Positions 8,794 to 18,106 of a DNA stretch of 64,000 nucleotides are shown here, piece by piece; position 1 is the first letter of the stretch, and each line of letters opens with the position of its first letter. The notes under the pieces were generated by a model. That model was given only the letters and a program-made list of their open reading frames with translations. It searched no databases and was not told where the DNA came from. This DNA comes from JAIEPX01 sp963725255. Lineage in GTDB: Bacteria; Pseudomonadota; Gammaproteobacteria; JAIEPX01. The position numbers were made by a program, and so were the translations under genes. The stretch spans positions 406,364-470,363 of the forward strand of contig CAVRXV010000017.1 in assembly GCA_963725255.1 (NCBI GenBank), read 5' to 3'.

Positions 8794-9384
8794 ATGGCAA
8801 CAGTGTTAGTTTTATATTACAGCCGTAATGGCTCAACAGCACAAATGGCTCATCATATCGCTCGTGGTGTCGAAATGGTCGACAACGTTGAGGCCATTAT
8901 CAGGACCGTACCTAGTGTTTCCCCAACTATTGAAGCCACGGAACCCTCAGTGCCAGACCAAGGCGCTCCGTACGCCACACTTGAAGAACTTGCTCAATGC
9001 GATGGATTAGCCTTAGGCAGTCCCGCTCGTTTCGGTAACATGGCCGCTCCATTAAAATATTTTTTGGAACAAACCACAGCACTCTGGTTTTCGGGAAAAT
9101 TATCCGGCAAACCGGCTGCAACATTCACATCAAGCTCCAGTATGCATGGCGGACAAGAAACCACTCTTCTCAATATAATGCTGCCCCTTATGCATCAGGG
9201 TATGCTTATGGTTGGCGTCCCTTACACTGTACCCGATTTAAATACCACGCACAGCGGCGGCACACCCTATGGCGCCAGTCATGTGGCTGGCGTTGATAGC
9301 AATTTTCCTCTCAACGAAGAAGAAGCACGACTTTGCAGGGCATTAGGGAAAAGATTGGCGGAAATCACACTGAAACTTTCGTAG
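8794..9384 (+). CDS. wrbA: NAD(P)H:quinone oxidoreductase, WrbA type
   Basis: 196 residues, a flavodoxin-like fold. VLVLYYSRNGSTAQMAHHIA at residues 4-23 is the FMN phosphate loop. GSPARFGNMAAPLKYFLEQT and TSSSSMHGGQETT are WrbA family signatures. It catalyses two-electron reduction of quinones with NAD(P)H and protects against redox cycling. The start ATG at 8794 follows CGGAG about 10 bases upstream. It stands alone, divergent from yihY and convergent with hemH. Confidence 0.95.
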   Translation: MATVLVLYYSRNGSTAQMAHHIARGVEMVDNVEAIIRTVPSVSPTIEATEPSVPDQGAPYATLEELAQCDGLALGSPARFGNMAAPLKYFLEQTTALWFSGKLSGKPAATFTSSSSMHGGQETTLLNIMLPLMHQGMLMVGVPYTVPDLNTTHSGGTPYGASHVAGVDSNFPLNEEEARLCRALGKRLAEITLKLS

Positions 9385-9424
9385 CTATTCACCACATGCG
9401 TTTTAGCCATTCTAGTCAAGGTAG
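9383..9424 (+). repeat. TTCACCACATG...CCATTCTAG repeat, short copy
   Basis: Reads AGCTATTCACCACATGCGTT then TTAGCCATTCTAGTCAAGGT, sharing both ends with the copy at 4517-4675 but lacking its interior. It begins at the wrbA stop codon and lies between the convergent wrbA and hemH genes. Confidence 0.6.
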
Positions 9425-9439
9425 GAAATGGTTTATGTT

Positions 9440-10489
9440 TTATATTACAGCAAAATCTTCAGGGCACTCATTTCTTAAAACTGACCAACCCTGAGAATGC
9501 TTGTTAATTAATTCCATTAATGCTTGTATATGTAACTCTTGATCATTTAAGGCTGGAATATACTCATAATTTTCACCCCCAGCTTTTGTAAAAATTTCTC
9601 GGTTTGTGATTTTTATTTCTTCCAACGTTTCTAAACAATCCGCTGAAAATCCAGGACAAATAATATCAACATTCCTTTTTCCTTCCTGGGGCAACTCTCG
9701 CAAAGTTTGATCACAATACGGTTGCAACCAAGGCTCTCGCCCAAAACGCGATTGAAATACCAATCGCCATTGTTCATCTGAAAGCCCTAATTTTTCCGCA
9801 ATCAAACGCGCCGTTTTATGACAAAAACAATAATAAGGATCCCCTTTTTGAAAATAACGCTGGGGCAATCCGTGAAAAGAAATTAATAAAATATCACCGC
9901 GTTGATGTTCAGCCCAATGCTTCTGAATACTATTGACTAAGGCCTCAATGTAGAGTGGCTCATCCGCATAATGATTTACAAAACGCAATTCAGGGATCCA
10001 AGACCACTTAGCCACTTCACGACTCACTGCATCAAAAACTGCAGCTGTCGTTGTCGCTGAATATTGAGGAAACAAAGGAAAAACGAGAATTTTACGAATG
10101 CCTTGTTCTCGAAACTTTTGCAGTCCACTCTCTATCGAAGGCTGCCCGTAGGTCATTCCTAATTCGATAATAGGTGACTTACCACCTTGCTGATTTATTA
10201 AAGCTTGCAATTTTTCTTTTTGTCGCAAGCTATTCACCAATAAAGGGGATCCTTCCGATAACCAAATTTTGCGATAGTTACGCGCAACTCTGCTACTTCG
10301 CAAAGGTACAATGATCCCATTCAAAATAAACCACCACAAAACAGGATTGACATCTATCACTCTTGAATCAGATAAAAATTCTCGTAAATAATGTGCAACG
10401 GCAAGTGTTGTTGGTCGCGCAGGCGTACCTAAGTTAACTAGTAACACCCCAAATGGTGATACTGGGTAATCAGAATAATGTGTAGTCAT
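9440..10489 (-). CDS. hemH: Ferrochelatase
   Basis: 349 residues from ATG at 10489 (MTTHYSDYPVSPFGVLLVNL); a TTG at 10510 is a weaker alternative. LVNLGTPARPT near the start, SFHGLPQRYFQKGDPYYCFC with the catalytic His near residue 200, and CPGFSADCLETLEEI with the acidic metal-path residue near 270 are family signatures. It inserts Fe2+ into protoporphyrin IX, the last step of haem synthesis, at the inner-membrane face. No other haem gene is nearby. Confidence 0.96.
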   Translation of the reverse strand: MTTHYSDYPVSPFGVLLVNLGTPARPTTLAVAHYLREFLSDSRVIDVNPVLWWFILNGIIVPLRSSRVARNYRKIWLSEGSPLLVNSLRQKEKLQALINQQGGKSPIIELGMTYGQPSIESGLQKFREQGIRKILVFPLFPQYSATTTAAVFDAVSREVAKWSWIPELRFVNHYADEPLYIEALVNSIQKHWAEHQRGDILLISFHGLPQRYFQKGDPYYCFCHKTARLIAEKLGLSDEQWRLVFQSRFGREPWLQPYCDQTLRELPQEGKRNVDIICPGFSADCLETLEEIKITNREIFTKAGGENYEYIPALNDQELHIQALMELINKHSQGWSVLRNECPEDFAVI

Positions 10490-10657
10490 AAAAATTTCTC
10501 GAAATACCAATTAAAAATCAGAATACTCAATTAAAGAGTCATTCAAAGCCAATTCTATGTAACCTAAAAATTTAAGCTAAAGATGACGCAAAATGCGAAC
10601 TTATGAGGAATAAATAAATTCTCAACTATATTATAACACTTTTCCTCATATAAAGTA

Positions 10658-10686
10658 TTGACATTCTTGTATCTGAGATTTAATCT
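10658..10686 (+). promoter_or_regulatory. Predicted sigma-70 promoter for the 637-residue gene
   Basis: TTGACA at 10658-10663 and TAATCT at 10681-10686 are separated by exactly 17 bases, in an AT-rich 290-bp gap that otherwise shows no gene. The downstream start at 10780 has GAGG about 7 bases before it. Confidence 0.55.
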
Positions 10687-10779
10687 GATAATTATTGATA
10701 TTTCAGATAAATTTCCTAATGATGTAGAAAGGGGTAGATCCATGGCTAATCATTTGACAATGCCCCCTGAGGTTAGTTT

Positions 10780-12693
10780 ATGAAAAAAGTATTGGATACT
10801 TTGAGAGGAAAACACTCTAAAATTACGAGCAAAGATTCAGAAAAGCGTCCACCAAAGGAACCTTCGATAGTTGACCCGGACATTCCAGCCTCTACTGATT
10901 TAAATAGAGGGGCTACACTAATCAATACAAATACTTCAGCCGCTAGTCCTTCATTAAAACGGCTACCAAATCCCCTGATCAGTACTGCCGAGGTTCCTTC
11001 ATTTTCTGCTCGCGTGACTCCAGACTGTGCTCTGCTAACTAACTATTTTGAATATCGCTACTACCTGCAACCCTATACACCGGGACAAAAAATTGATTCT
11101 TGCTCAATAAATAATAATCATTTGACAGAACAGTTCAACATCAATACAGATATTTCCGAAGTTTTGGTCTATTTACCCATTTGCCTCAATGAAGAACTTT
11201 ACTCAGACCCTCAGCAATTCCACGATCTATTACTGTCTATTGTTACTATCTTTAAGCCGAGACCCGTTCATATTGCACTCGCGCTACCCGATGAATTAGG
11301 TCGTCACCAAATTTATAAAGATAAATTCATGCATGCCGATAGCACTTTATTTAAACCCACGCGTAATAGCTCAAGTATTAACCTGGATAAAGCCGATGAT
11401 TGCCGAGAAGACGCAAAGAAAGAAGGTGATATGTGGATAGCATCACATCCCATAGAAAATTTTGCTTCGCAGCTAGGCTGCAAAATATCACTTTTCCGGT
11501 GGGGTGAACTCGTTGAAACCGATATGACATCCAGCAAATTAAGAACTCTTTTTATAGAAAAAATGCGAATCATTCCCAAACAAAATGGAATTAATGCTGA
11601 TATTAATATCTGTAATTTAATAGATTATGTTACTCAACAGCATAATTCTGGCAAAGGGTTCGCAATTGCTGTTCGCCGTAAACTTAATGAAGTGAGTAAT
11701 AAAGATATCGATAAATACAGCTTTAATACAGATTTGACTGTATCCGATCGAACAAGTAGAAAATATCTCAATGAAGAAGTCGCGCATACAATGCAAGTTT
11801 TCGCTACCGGGATATTTGATGTTACTGTGCAAGCACAAATTTTCCATAGACGGAAGTTCTCACATAAACCTGGCATATCTCTCTTTGGTGAAACCCTGTA
11901 TCACTGGAGTTGCGAACTATTAAATACCTATTTATCAACTTCTACTGGTAACAACTATATCTCCGAAAGTCCAAGGGACCTAAATTTACCGCACTATCTT
12001 ACCGTGGGACGATATCCTACTCCTCCTGCTAAAAATAGAGTTGTAAAACCTACCTCAACAAAAGATATTCCCACCACTTCAAAACCACTAAGCTCCCCTC
12101 AAAAGCCTCGCTCATTGCATGAATATGTGCTTGATGAAGTTGAAGCTCGAGGGGGATTAAAATCTTTAAGCCCTTCTGAACAATATTTATATGAACGAGC
12201 ACTTGAGTTTACCGTACGCAAAAGAAATTCAAGCAAATTGCCAAAAGATAATTCTGAAAATGACGCAACAACATCACAGCATCAATCTAAGAGTGGGAAC
12301 ATTCTTTCAAAAGATGTTGATCAAGAAGAATCTTTACACGCCAGTAAAAGTTTGACTGTTACAGAATTTGTAGATGACAAGGCACCTCCATTCCCTGATC
12401 ACAGTAAAATCTTCCAACCCAGCCCCATCAGGGCTAAGGGTGCCCAACCCCAGACACTTTCATTGCCTAGAAAAAAAATGAGCGCACCACAAAGTCTTTC
12501 TGACGAGAAGGGAAATGAAAAAAAACAATTTTACGAAACACGAGCTCGAAGCATAAGCATGCATGAAGGGCGAAGAAACTCTATTGATGGCTACCCTGCA
12601 GGATTTTTCAATCGAAGAAGAAGTTGTCACATATCTTTACGAATTTCAGGGGAAGAAGACTCACGTAAATCTTCTCCAGAATTAATGGCTTAA
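10780..12693 (+). CDS. Hypothetical protein, 637 residues, possible secreted effector
   Basis: I do not recognise this family. No signal peptide or membrane segment is visible. The N-terminal ~80 residues are polar and rich in Ser, Pro and Lys. Residues ~85-410 look globular (ALLTNYFEYRYYLQPYTPGQ, then EVLVYLPICLNEELYSDPQQ). The C-terminal ~220 residues are disordered, rich in Ser, Pro, Arg and Lys, with many RxxS sites such as RRNSIDG and RRRSCHIS. This build, with disordered basic tails holding potential host-kinase sites, is common in Dot/Icm-type effectors, but that is only an inference. It is monocistronic with its own promoter. Confidence 0.75.
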   Translation: MKKVLDTLRGKHSKITSKDSEKRPPKEPSIVDPDIPASTDLNRGATLINTNTSAASPSLKRLPNPLISTAEVPSFSARVTPDCALLTNYFEYRYYLQPYTPGQKIDSCSINNNHLTEQFNINTDISEVLVYLPICLNEELYSDPQQFHDLLLSIVTIFKPRPVHIALALPDELGRHQIYKDKFMHADSTLFKPTRNSSSINLDKADDCREDAKKEGDMWIASHPIENFASQLGCKISLFRWGELVETDMTSSKLRTLFIEKMRIIPKQNGINADINICNLIDYVTQQHNSGKGFAIAVRRKLNEVSNKDIDKYSFNTDLTVSDRTSRKYLNEEVAHTMQVFATGIFDVTVQAQIFHRRKFSHKPGISLFGETLYHWSCELLNTYLSTSTGNNYISESPRDLNLPHYLTVGRYPTPPAKNRVVKPTSTKDIPTTSKPLSSPQKPRSLHEYVLDEVEARGGLKSLSPSEQYLYERALEFTVRKRNSSKLPKDNSENDATTSQHQSKSGNILSKDVDQEESLHASKSLTVTEFVDDKAPPFPDHSKIFQPSPIRAKGAQPQTLSLPRKKMSAPQSLSDEKGNEKKQFYETRARSISMHEGRRNSIDGYPAGFFNRRRSCHISLRISGEEDSRKSSPELMA

Positions 12694-12715
12694 TAATCAG
12701 ACACACGATTTATTT

Positions 12716-12791
12716 TGGAGCTGGTGATAGGATTCGAACCTACGACCCGCTGATTACAAATCAGCTGCTCTACCAACTGAGCTACACCAGC
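12716..12791 (-). tRNA. tRNA-Thr (anticodon UGU)
   Basis: 76 nt on the minus strand. The acceptor stem GCTGGTG pairs with CACCAGC; the D arm (AGCTCAGTTGGTAGAGCA), anticodon stem-loop (GCTGATTTGTAATCAGC, anticodon TGT) and T arm (GGTTCGAATCC) are all intact. The 3' CCA is encoded at 12716-12718. The discriminator base is U. Confidence 0.97.
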
Positions 12792-12840
12792 ATTGACAAT
12801 CGTATTCTATGATAGACCTAGTCAAAAAGAAAGCAAAAAA

Positions 12841-12901
12841 GGGGTCAGGCATGCATATTTGCATCTAGCAGAGCTAGATGCAAATATGCATGCCTGACCC
12901 C
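12841..12901. repeat. GGGGTCAGGC palindrome, perfect
   Basis: Two perfect 29-base arms (12841-12869 and 12873-12901) with a 3-base AGA loop. The tips are GGGGTCAGGC; the arm interior (ATGCATATTTGCATCTAGC) is unlike the other family members. It lies between tRNA-Thr and the murG-type gene and would form a very stable hairpin in RNA from either side. Confidence 0.95.
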
Positions 12902-12944
12902 TATCTGTGATACAATCCCCCACAGTAATTAACAAAGGCTCAAG

Positions 12945-14045
12945 ATGAAGAAAATTCTATTTACAGGGGGCGGCTCGGCAGGCCATGTGGTGCCCAATAT
13001 TGCCCTTATCAATTATTTGAGCGATTTTGGCTGGGAAAGCCATTATATCGGTAGCTATGACGGTATTGAAAAAACGCTCATCTCACCTCTCAATATCCCC
13101 TATTACGGCATCAGCACCGGAAAGCTGCGCCGCTTTAAATCGTGGCGTAATTTACTAACACCGTTTCAAGTCTTGAAAGGTATAGGGCAAGCGTGGCGAT
13201 TACTCGGCCGCATTAGACCCGCGGTAGTTTTTTCAAAAGGAGGCTTTGTTGCATTCCCCGTTGTTTTTGCAGCATGGTTGCGAAGAATTCCCGTCATCAT
13301 TCACGAAGCTGATCTGACACCAGGCCTTGCGAATCGCTTAAGCCTACCTTTTGCACAACAAGTCTGTGTTAATTTTCCCGGTGCTGAAAAATACTTTAAA
13401 AATCCAAACAAAGTGATCGTCACTGGAATTCCTTTGCGTCAAGTGCTCACTTCAGGATCTCGCGAAAAAGGCCTAAGTTTTTTACATTTTTCCGCATCTA
13501 AGCCTGTACTTTTGATTTATGGTGGTAGTCTCGGCGCTCAAAATTTGAATGAGATCACGCGAGAAATTTTACCCGAACTCACTCAACAATTTCAAATCGT
13601 TCATGTTTGTGGACACAACAAAACTGATAATCGATTTGATAATATTAAAGACTATCGACAATATCCTTATATTAACGATGAATTCGGTGATGTCATTGCC
13701 TGCGCTGATTTAGTGATTTCTCGCGCTGGAGCCAATACCGTTTATGAATTAATAGCTTTAAGAAAAAACCATATTTTGATTCCGCTATCTAAAAAAGCGA
13801 GTCGAGGTGATCAAATTGAAAATGCTGAATATTCTTCGAAGAAAGGCTATAGCACCGTGATTGACGATGAAGATCTTAATGCGATTTCATTGAAAAAAAC
13901 AATTGCATCTTGCTGGGCACAAAAAGAGAAAATGCAGCGACGACTCTCTCAATTTTCAATTCCAGATAGTTTCGCTATTATATCTAATTTGCTTGAATCA
14001 GTGACAAAGAAAAGAGAAGGGGTCAAGTCTAAACTAATTGATTAA
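12945..14045 (+). CDS. murG: MurG-type UDP-GlcNAc:lipid I N-acetylglucosaminyltransferase
   Basis: 366 residues, GT28 family, GT-B fold. The N-terminal glycine-rich loop FTGGGSAGHVVPNIA and the C-terminal domain elements (GGSLGAQNLNE, then ISRAGANTVYELIALRKN) are MurG signatures. It converts lipid I to lipid II at the inner face of the membrane. It stands alone rather than in a division-wall cluster, so it could be a paralogue of a second murG elsewhere. The last ~9 codons (EGVKSKLID) and the stop lie inside the palindrome at 14016-14086, so the native C-terminus has been replaced. Confidence 0.88.
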   Translation: MKKILFTGGGSAGHVVPNIALINYLSDFGWESHYIGSYDGIEKTLISPLNIPYYGISTGKLRRFKSWRNLLTPFQVLKGIGQAWRLLGRIRPAVVFSKGGFVAFPVVFAAWLRRIPVIIHEADLTPGLANRLSLPFAQQVCVNFPGAEKYFKNPNKVIVTGIPLRQVLTSGSREKGLSFLHFSASKPVLLIYGGSLGAQNLNEITREILPELTQQFQIVHVCGHNKTDNRFDNIKDYRQYPYINDEFGDVIACADLVISRAGANTVYELIALRKNHILIPLSKKASRGDQIENAEYSSKKGYSTVIDDEDLNAISLKKTIASCWAQKEKMQRRLSQFSIPDSFAIISNLLESVTKKREGVKSKLID

Positions 14046-14086
14046 TTACTTTCAAATTAATCAATTAGTTTAGACTTGACCCCTTC
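14016..14086. repeat. GGGGTCAAGTCT palindrome overlapping two convergent genes
   Basis: Arms 14016-14045 and 14057-14086 are perfect over 30 bases (GAAGGGGTCAAGTCTAAACT...), with an 11-base loop. The left arm encodes the end and TAA of the murG-type gene. The right arm encodes the end and TAA of the convergent histidine kinase gene. It may also act as a two-way terminator. Confidence 0.95.
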
Positions 14087-15644
14087 TTTCTCTTTCTTTC
14101 TTTTCTTCTTCCGCCAATTTAAGCGGAAGCTGACAAGTAAAAACGCTGCCTTCGCCAACTTCACTTTTCACAGTGACTAATCCACCCAATCGACTCGCAA
14201 TTTGACTCACATTGTATAACCCCAATCCACTACCAGGATATTTTCCTGAGTAACTGGATGTCAGTCGGCTGAATTTTTTGAAAATATCAATATACTTATC
14301 TTCTGGAATTCCAATTCCAGTATCACTGACAATAAATTGCAACTCTACACTATTCTTAGTTTTACCGATTAATTTTGCTTCGATAGTAACACCACCTTTC
14401 TCGGTGAATTTCACAGCATTACCTACCAGATTCAACAATATTCTCCGTATTCCGCCCAAATCCCCGAACAGTTGCTGAGGAATTTTTGGATCAATAATTG
14501 ATTTCCAGTCTAAGTTTTTATATTTAATTCGTGCACGCATTAATTCCGAGAGATCCTCCATCAGATAATTGATATAGATTGGTTGATTATCATGCACACC
14601 CTCATCACTACTCGCCACCACATCAATAATCTCATTCATCCAACTTAATAATCGCTGTGCCGATTGTCGAATATATCCTAATGTTTCTTTTTTAAAAGGA
14701 TCTTCTTCTTGGGACTCTAGAATTTCAGAAAATCCTAGAATTCCCATAAAAGGCGTTCTAATATCGTGGCTTATATTAAGTATAAATTCAGATTTTGCAC
14801 AATCTGCTGTTTCTGCTTTTTCTTTTGCATCACGCAACTCTTGTTCAATTTGTTTTTGTTTTGTGATATCTAACGAAATACCTAATAAACCAATAATATC
14901 CCCTTTATCATTACGAACCGGAGCTTTGTTACTGATATAGACTGCGGGATTACCATAGATATCCATTCCATGCTCTTCAAGTGTGACTGGCATACCCTCC
15001 GATATAACGGTTTCATCTATTCTAGCAATTTTATCTGCCTCTTGTTTAGGAAACAACTCATAGATTGTCTTACCGATAATATCATCTTGACCTTTTAAAG
15101 AATTAATTTGTGCTAAGGTGGCATTGCAGCCCAAATAGACTCCGTTAGCATCCTTCCAATAAATATTGGCAGGAATATTTGAGGCCATCTGATTAAACAT
15201 CGTTGCAATTTGATTAAAGTAGGACATGCTATCGATATAAGATGATTTTGCTTTTGCCTCGGATATTAATTCTGATTCTTTTTTATTCACTTCGGTCACA
15301 TCAATCGCCAACGTTGTTAAACCGAATAATTTATGATTCTGATCATACAATGGAGTTTTATAACTTAAATAAACTTTATTATTCCCTTCACTGTCGACAA
15401 TATACTCATGGAAGCATCGAGTATCTTGATTATTAAAAACCTCCTGATCATTTTCTATTATTTTTTCAGCCAGATCATGAGTTGTTAATTCGTAATCTGT
15501 TTTTCCTTCAAGCGTTTCAGGAGTGAGATTGAGTAAATGCAAAAAATGGTGATTGGCTCCGATATAGCGGCTATTCAGATCTTTCCAAACAATATTAACT
15601 TCGAGAGAATCAATCAGCTGTGCAAAGTCGATCGAATAACTCAT
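14070..15644 (-). CDS. PAS-PAS sensor histidine kinase
   Basis: 524 residues. There are two PAS domains (about 5-120 and 150-270; the repeats IVWKDLNSRYIGANH and NIYWKDANGVYLGCN are similar), a HisKA domain with the H-box NISHDIRTPFMGILGFSEIL near residue 295, and a HATPase with NLVGNAVKFTEKG, DTGIGIP and GSGLGLYNV. No membrane segment or receiver domain is seen, so it is a cytoplasmic kinase of an unidentified partner. The start has GGAGG 4 bases upstream. It follows the DsbA-like gene by 13 bp, probably as one operon. Its last residues (RRGQV) and stop lie in the palindrome. Confidence 0.93.
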   Translation of the reverse strand: MSYSIDFAQLIDSLEVNIVWKDLNSRYIGANHHFLHLLNLTPETLEGKTDYELTTHDLAEKIIENDQEVFNNQDTRCFHEYIVDSEGNNKVYLSYKTPLYDQNHKLFGLTTLAIDVTEVNKKESELISEAKAKSSYIDSMSYFNQIATMFNQMASNIPANIYWKDANGVYLGCNATLAQINSLKGQDDIIGKTIYELFPKQEADKIARIDETVISEGMPVTLEEHGMDIYGNPAVYISNKAPVRNDKGDIIGLLGISLDITKQKQIEQELRDAKEKAETADCAKSEFILNISHDIRTPFMGILGFSEILESQEEDPFKKETLGYIRQSAQRLLSWMNEIIDVVASSDEGVHDNQPIYINYLMEDLSELMRARIKYKNLDWKSIIDPKIPQQLFGDLGGIRRILLNLVGNAVKFTEKGGVTIEAKLIGKTKNSVELQFIVSDTGIGIPEDKYIDIFKKFSRLTSSYSGKYPGSGLGLYNVSQIASRLGGLVTVKSEVGEGSVFTCQLPLKLAEEEKKERERRGQV

Positions 15645-15657
15645 AGAGCCTCCGCTC

Positions 15658-16236
15658 TTATAAATTCATTATTGATGCTTGTAAATCACCGTAAGACTTG
15701 TCACCAACAAATCGTAATTCACTAGATTGCCTATCTGCTCGGTACGCAAATATTGCAGGAATAACATCAACTCCACGAGCACGAGAATCACGTATATTAA
15801 TTTTCAATTCATTTAAAATACTTTTGGAATTCATATCTCGCTTTAAGAGTATAATATTGATTTGCGCACTTCTGGCTAAACTCATTAAACGATCTTCAGT
15901 GATATAAGAACGCTCTTGCATCAACATATGATGAAGCGCAGGATATTTACCTTGTTTACGAGCAGCCAAAACTGCACGAGCAATTACCCAGGAATTTTTG
16001 TCTAATAATGGAACGACTCGCGTAATTAATTTTACATCATTATTATTTCGTGCAACGAGTTCAGTAACTGACAACATCGTTCGACAATGTGGGCATTGAT
16101 AATCAAAAAATTCTTCGACAATAATATTACCTTTTGCATTACCCGTCACAACTGACGCAAAAGATTCCATTCCAAAAAACAAAGACATACTAAAGATTAA
16201 TATACTGACTAGCCTTGGAAGAGAAATTGATTTCAT
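15658..16236 (-). CDS. DsbA-like thiol oxidoreductase, periplasmic
   Basis: 192 residues with a signal peptide (cleavage near ESFASVV, residue ~27). The thioredoxin-like active site CPHC is in FFDYQCPHCRTML and the cis-Pro loop is DVIPAIFAYR. This arrangement matches the small DsbA/DSBA-oxidoreductase group seen in Legionella and Coxiella rather than E. coli DsbA. It probably forms or isomerises disulfides in exported proteins. The co-directional sensor kinase follows 13 bp downstream; the link is unexplained. Confidence 0.87.
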   Translation of the reverse strand: MKSISLPRLVSILIFSMSLFFGMESFASVVTGNAKGNIIVEEFFDYQCPHCRTMLSVTELVARNNNDVKLITRVVPLLDKNSWVIARAVLAARKQGKYPALHHMLMQERSYITEDRLMSLARSAQINIILLKRDMNSKSILNELKINIRDSRARGVDVIPAIFAYRADRQSSELRFVGDKSYGDLQASIMNL

Positions 16237-16380
16237 AATATCCCCGCTTATTTAATGATCATGAGTGGGTCGATCTTATCTCAATTTGACTTGATTGTCC
16301 AAGGTATATAGAGCGCAGAAACATAATTGCAGGCATTTATTGTTATTTATCGATAATTATTTTATCATTTTAAAAGAAAA

Positions 16381-16453
16381 AAGGTGTCAGATCTAAGATC
16401 AATACTTTGACCCACCAAATAGCTCAAAGTATTGATCTTAGATCTGACACCTT
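16381..16453. repeat. GGTGTCAGATC-type palindrome, copy 2
   Basis: Perfect 30-base arms (AAGGTGTCAGATCTAAGATC... at 16381-16410, complement at 16424-16453) with a 13-base loop. Arm interiors match copy 1 at 4366-4450. It lies 10 bp beyond the stop of the glycosyltransferase gene and could act as its terminator. Confidence 0.95.
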
Positions 16454-16463
16454 GACTCCTTGA

Positions 16464-17936
16464 CTAAAGACCCGGGGGCAATATCGCAATACCCACACGC
16501 ACAGGTTTTATCGAGGCTTTAGTATGCCAAGGCAATTCAAAAATAGTCGTTGCGAGCAGCGCCGGGTATGCTCGATGAATTTCACTGGGCACTTGTTCGC
16601 CAAAGGCTTCTGCATCCCAAACGAACACAGCCCCTTCATGTTGTATTTTATCCAAGTTAACCCATGGGCTAGCTTCGTGGTCCCAGTCAAAAAAAGGTAC
16701 CGGATGGTCTTTTCCATATACCGCCACTCGCGCAGCCAATTGACGAGTGCCGGCCACAAAAGGCACAGGTTTTTGAAACTCTTTATGCCAAACTTCATCA
16801 ACCAAATTGGCCAGTTCTTGCGATGGATATGAAACGATTTTTGCATGACCTACCCAATACGGAGGAAAAACAACAGTCCCCAGATAAATTAAAAGCGATG
16901 AAAAAAAACACATCAAAGAACCCACTGTCAATCGACGCAATTCAATGGATTCAAGGGTAGGCCAAAATGAATAAACTAACCACAATCCCACTAAGCTAAA
17001 GAGTGGCATTCCCCACATAGATCGCATGTGAGTACCCGAAATTGCAGCATATCCGAGCGTCGTCAGAAAAGGCCCCCATGTCATGCAGTGTAAGAAAAAA
17101 CGATCAAAACGGTTGTTCATATTGTTTGATCGCTTGAAGTACCGGACACTCCACGCATAAAGCAAAAAACAAGGCAAAATAACCAGCAATTGCGTCATTA
17201 AAAATAAGAGCGGATTTGAAAAGTGTCTGCTCCATGAGGGCGCAACGGTAGCTCGACTCAGTGCATAGCCAACATACTGAAAATCATGCTGATATTGCCA
17301 GTAAAGATTAGGTGAAATAATTAACAAACCCAGAGCAATTGCCAAATAAAATCCTGGTTTTCTAAAGCTGTTTCGACCCTGAGATGTCCCGAGAATGACT
17401 ACAAATATTGGAATGAATAACATTACCGTGTAATACTTCGCCATCAAGGCCAATCCAGCCCACAACCCTGTGAAAATCCAATCGCGTGATCGTTGAGTCG
17501 AAATTGCTGTATAAAGAAAAGAAATAGTTAATGCCCACAAAGGTAACTGTAAAACATTGTCATTAAATTCAGGGGTTGCAAAATTATAATAAAAAATAGC
17601 TTCTAATAATAAAATGGAACCTAAAGCTTGCGCCGAGGATAATTTTAATTGCATGGCCAATCGCGTGGTTGCCCAAAACGTCGTGATAATGCAGATTTGA
17701 CTCAATAAATAGGTTGCCCAAAGACTATGACCCGTTAACCAACTGACACTATACGCCAACCAACCCACTAAATAAGGATCTCGGTCATAACCCCATTGCC
17801 ATTGCTGCCCCCAAGCAATCGCTTCGGCAACATCTAATGGGGCATTGTGGTGCAATAACGCAGGCAGCAAAGTCCAAAAAACAACATGCAATAGTGCCAA
17901 CACCACGAACCACTTTTGAAAGAGTTTATCATTCAT
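16464..17936 (-). CDS. ArnT/PMT-like lipid-linked sugar glycosyltransferase, membrane
   Basis: 490 residues from ATG at 17936 (MNDKLFQKWFVVLALLHVVF); a GTG at 17948 adds four. There are about ten membrane segments and a first periplasmic loop with PLDVAEAIAW, the acidic DxxE motif expected of GT39/ArnT-type (PMT_2) enzymes. Such enzymes move a sugar from undecaprenyl phosphate to lipid A, protein or polysaccharide in the periplasm. The acceptor cannot be inferred. The gene is monocistronic, bounded by palindromes on both sides. Confidence 0.85.
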   Translation of the reverse strand: MNDKLFQKWFVVLALLHVVFWTLLPALLHHNAPLDVAEAIAWGQQWQWGYDRDPYLVGWLAYSVSWLTGHSLWATYLLSQICIITTFWATTRLAMQLKLSSAQALGSILLLEAIFYYNFATPEFNDNVLQLPLWALTISFLYTAISTQRSRDWIFTGLWAGLALMAKYYTVMLFIPIFVVILGTSQGRNSFRKPGFYLAIALGLLIISPNLYWQYQHDFQYVGYALSRATVAPSWSRHFSNPLLFLMTQLLVILPCFLLYAWSVRYFKRSNNMNNRFDRFFLHCMTWGPFLTTLGYAAISGTHMRSMWGMPLFSLVGLWLVYSFWPTLESIELRRLTVGSLMCFFSSLLIYLGTVVFPPYWVGHAKIVSYPSQELANLVDEVWHKEFQKPVPFVAGTRQLAARVAVYGKDHPVPFFDWDHEASPWVNLDKIQHEGAVFVWDAEAFGEQVPSEIHRAYPALLATTIFELPWHTKASIKPVRVGIAILPPGL

Positions 17937-17968
17937 TTCTGAGCGCACCTTGAAAAAAAAGAAAAAAA

Positions 17969-18040
17969 GGGGTCAAGTCTCCAATTGCCCCTTTCTTTAT
18001 AAACAATATTTAAGAAAGAGGCAATTAGAGACTTGACCCC
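17969..18040. repeat. GGGGTCAAGTCT palindrome, imperfect
   Basis: The left arm begins at 17969 (GGGGTCAAGTCTCCAATTGC) and the right arm ends at 18040. Arms match over ~30 bases with three differences. Tips equal those at 14019 but the interior differs. It lies between the divergent glycosyltransferase and efflux genes. Confidence 0.9.
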
Positions 18041-18106
18041 TTCCCCCCTGGCTTGCCAGCCACATCTGGTGTACTCTTCCAGAACGATATCGTAAGGATT
18101 ACGAAA

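Noticed and set aside
12841..12901. The perfect palindrome as a simple terminator for the unknown gene or tRNA
   Set aside because: It lacks a U-tract and shares its tips with other palindromes at unrelated positions, so a repeat family is the better description.
12945..14045. Membership of the murG-type gene in a division and cell-wall cluster
   Set aside because: Neighbours are a tRNA, an unknown gene and a sensor kinase; none of the usual mur or fts genes are present.
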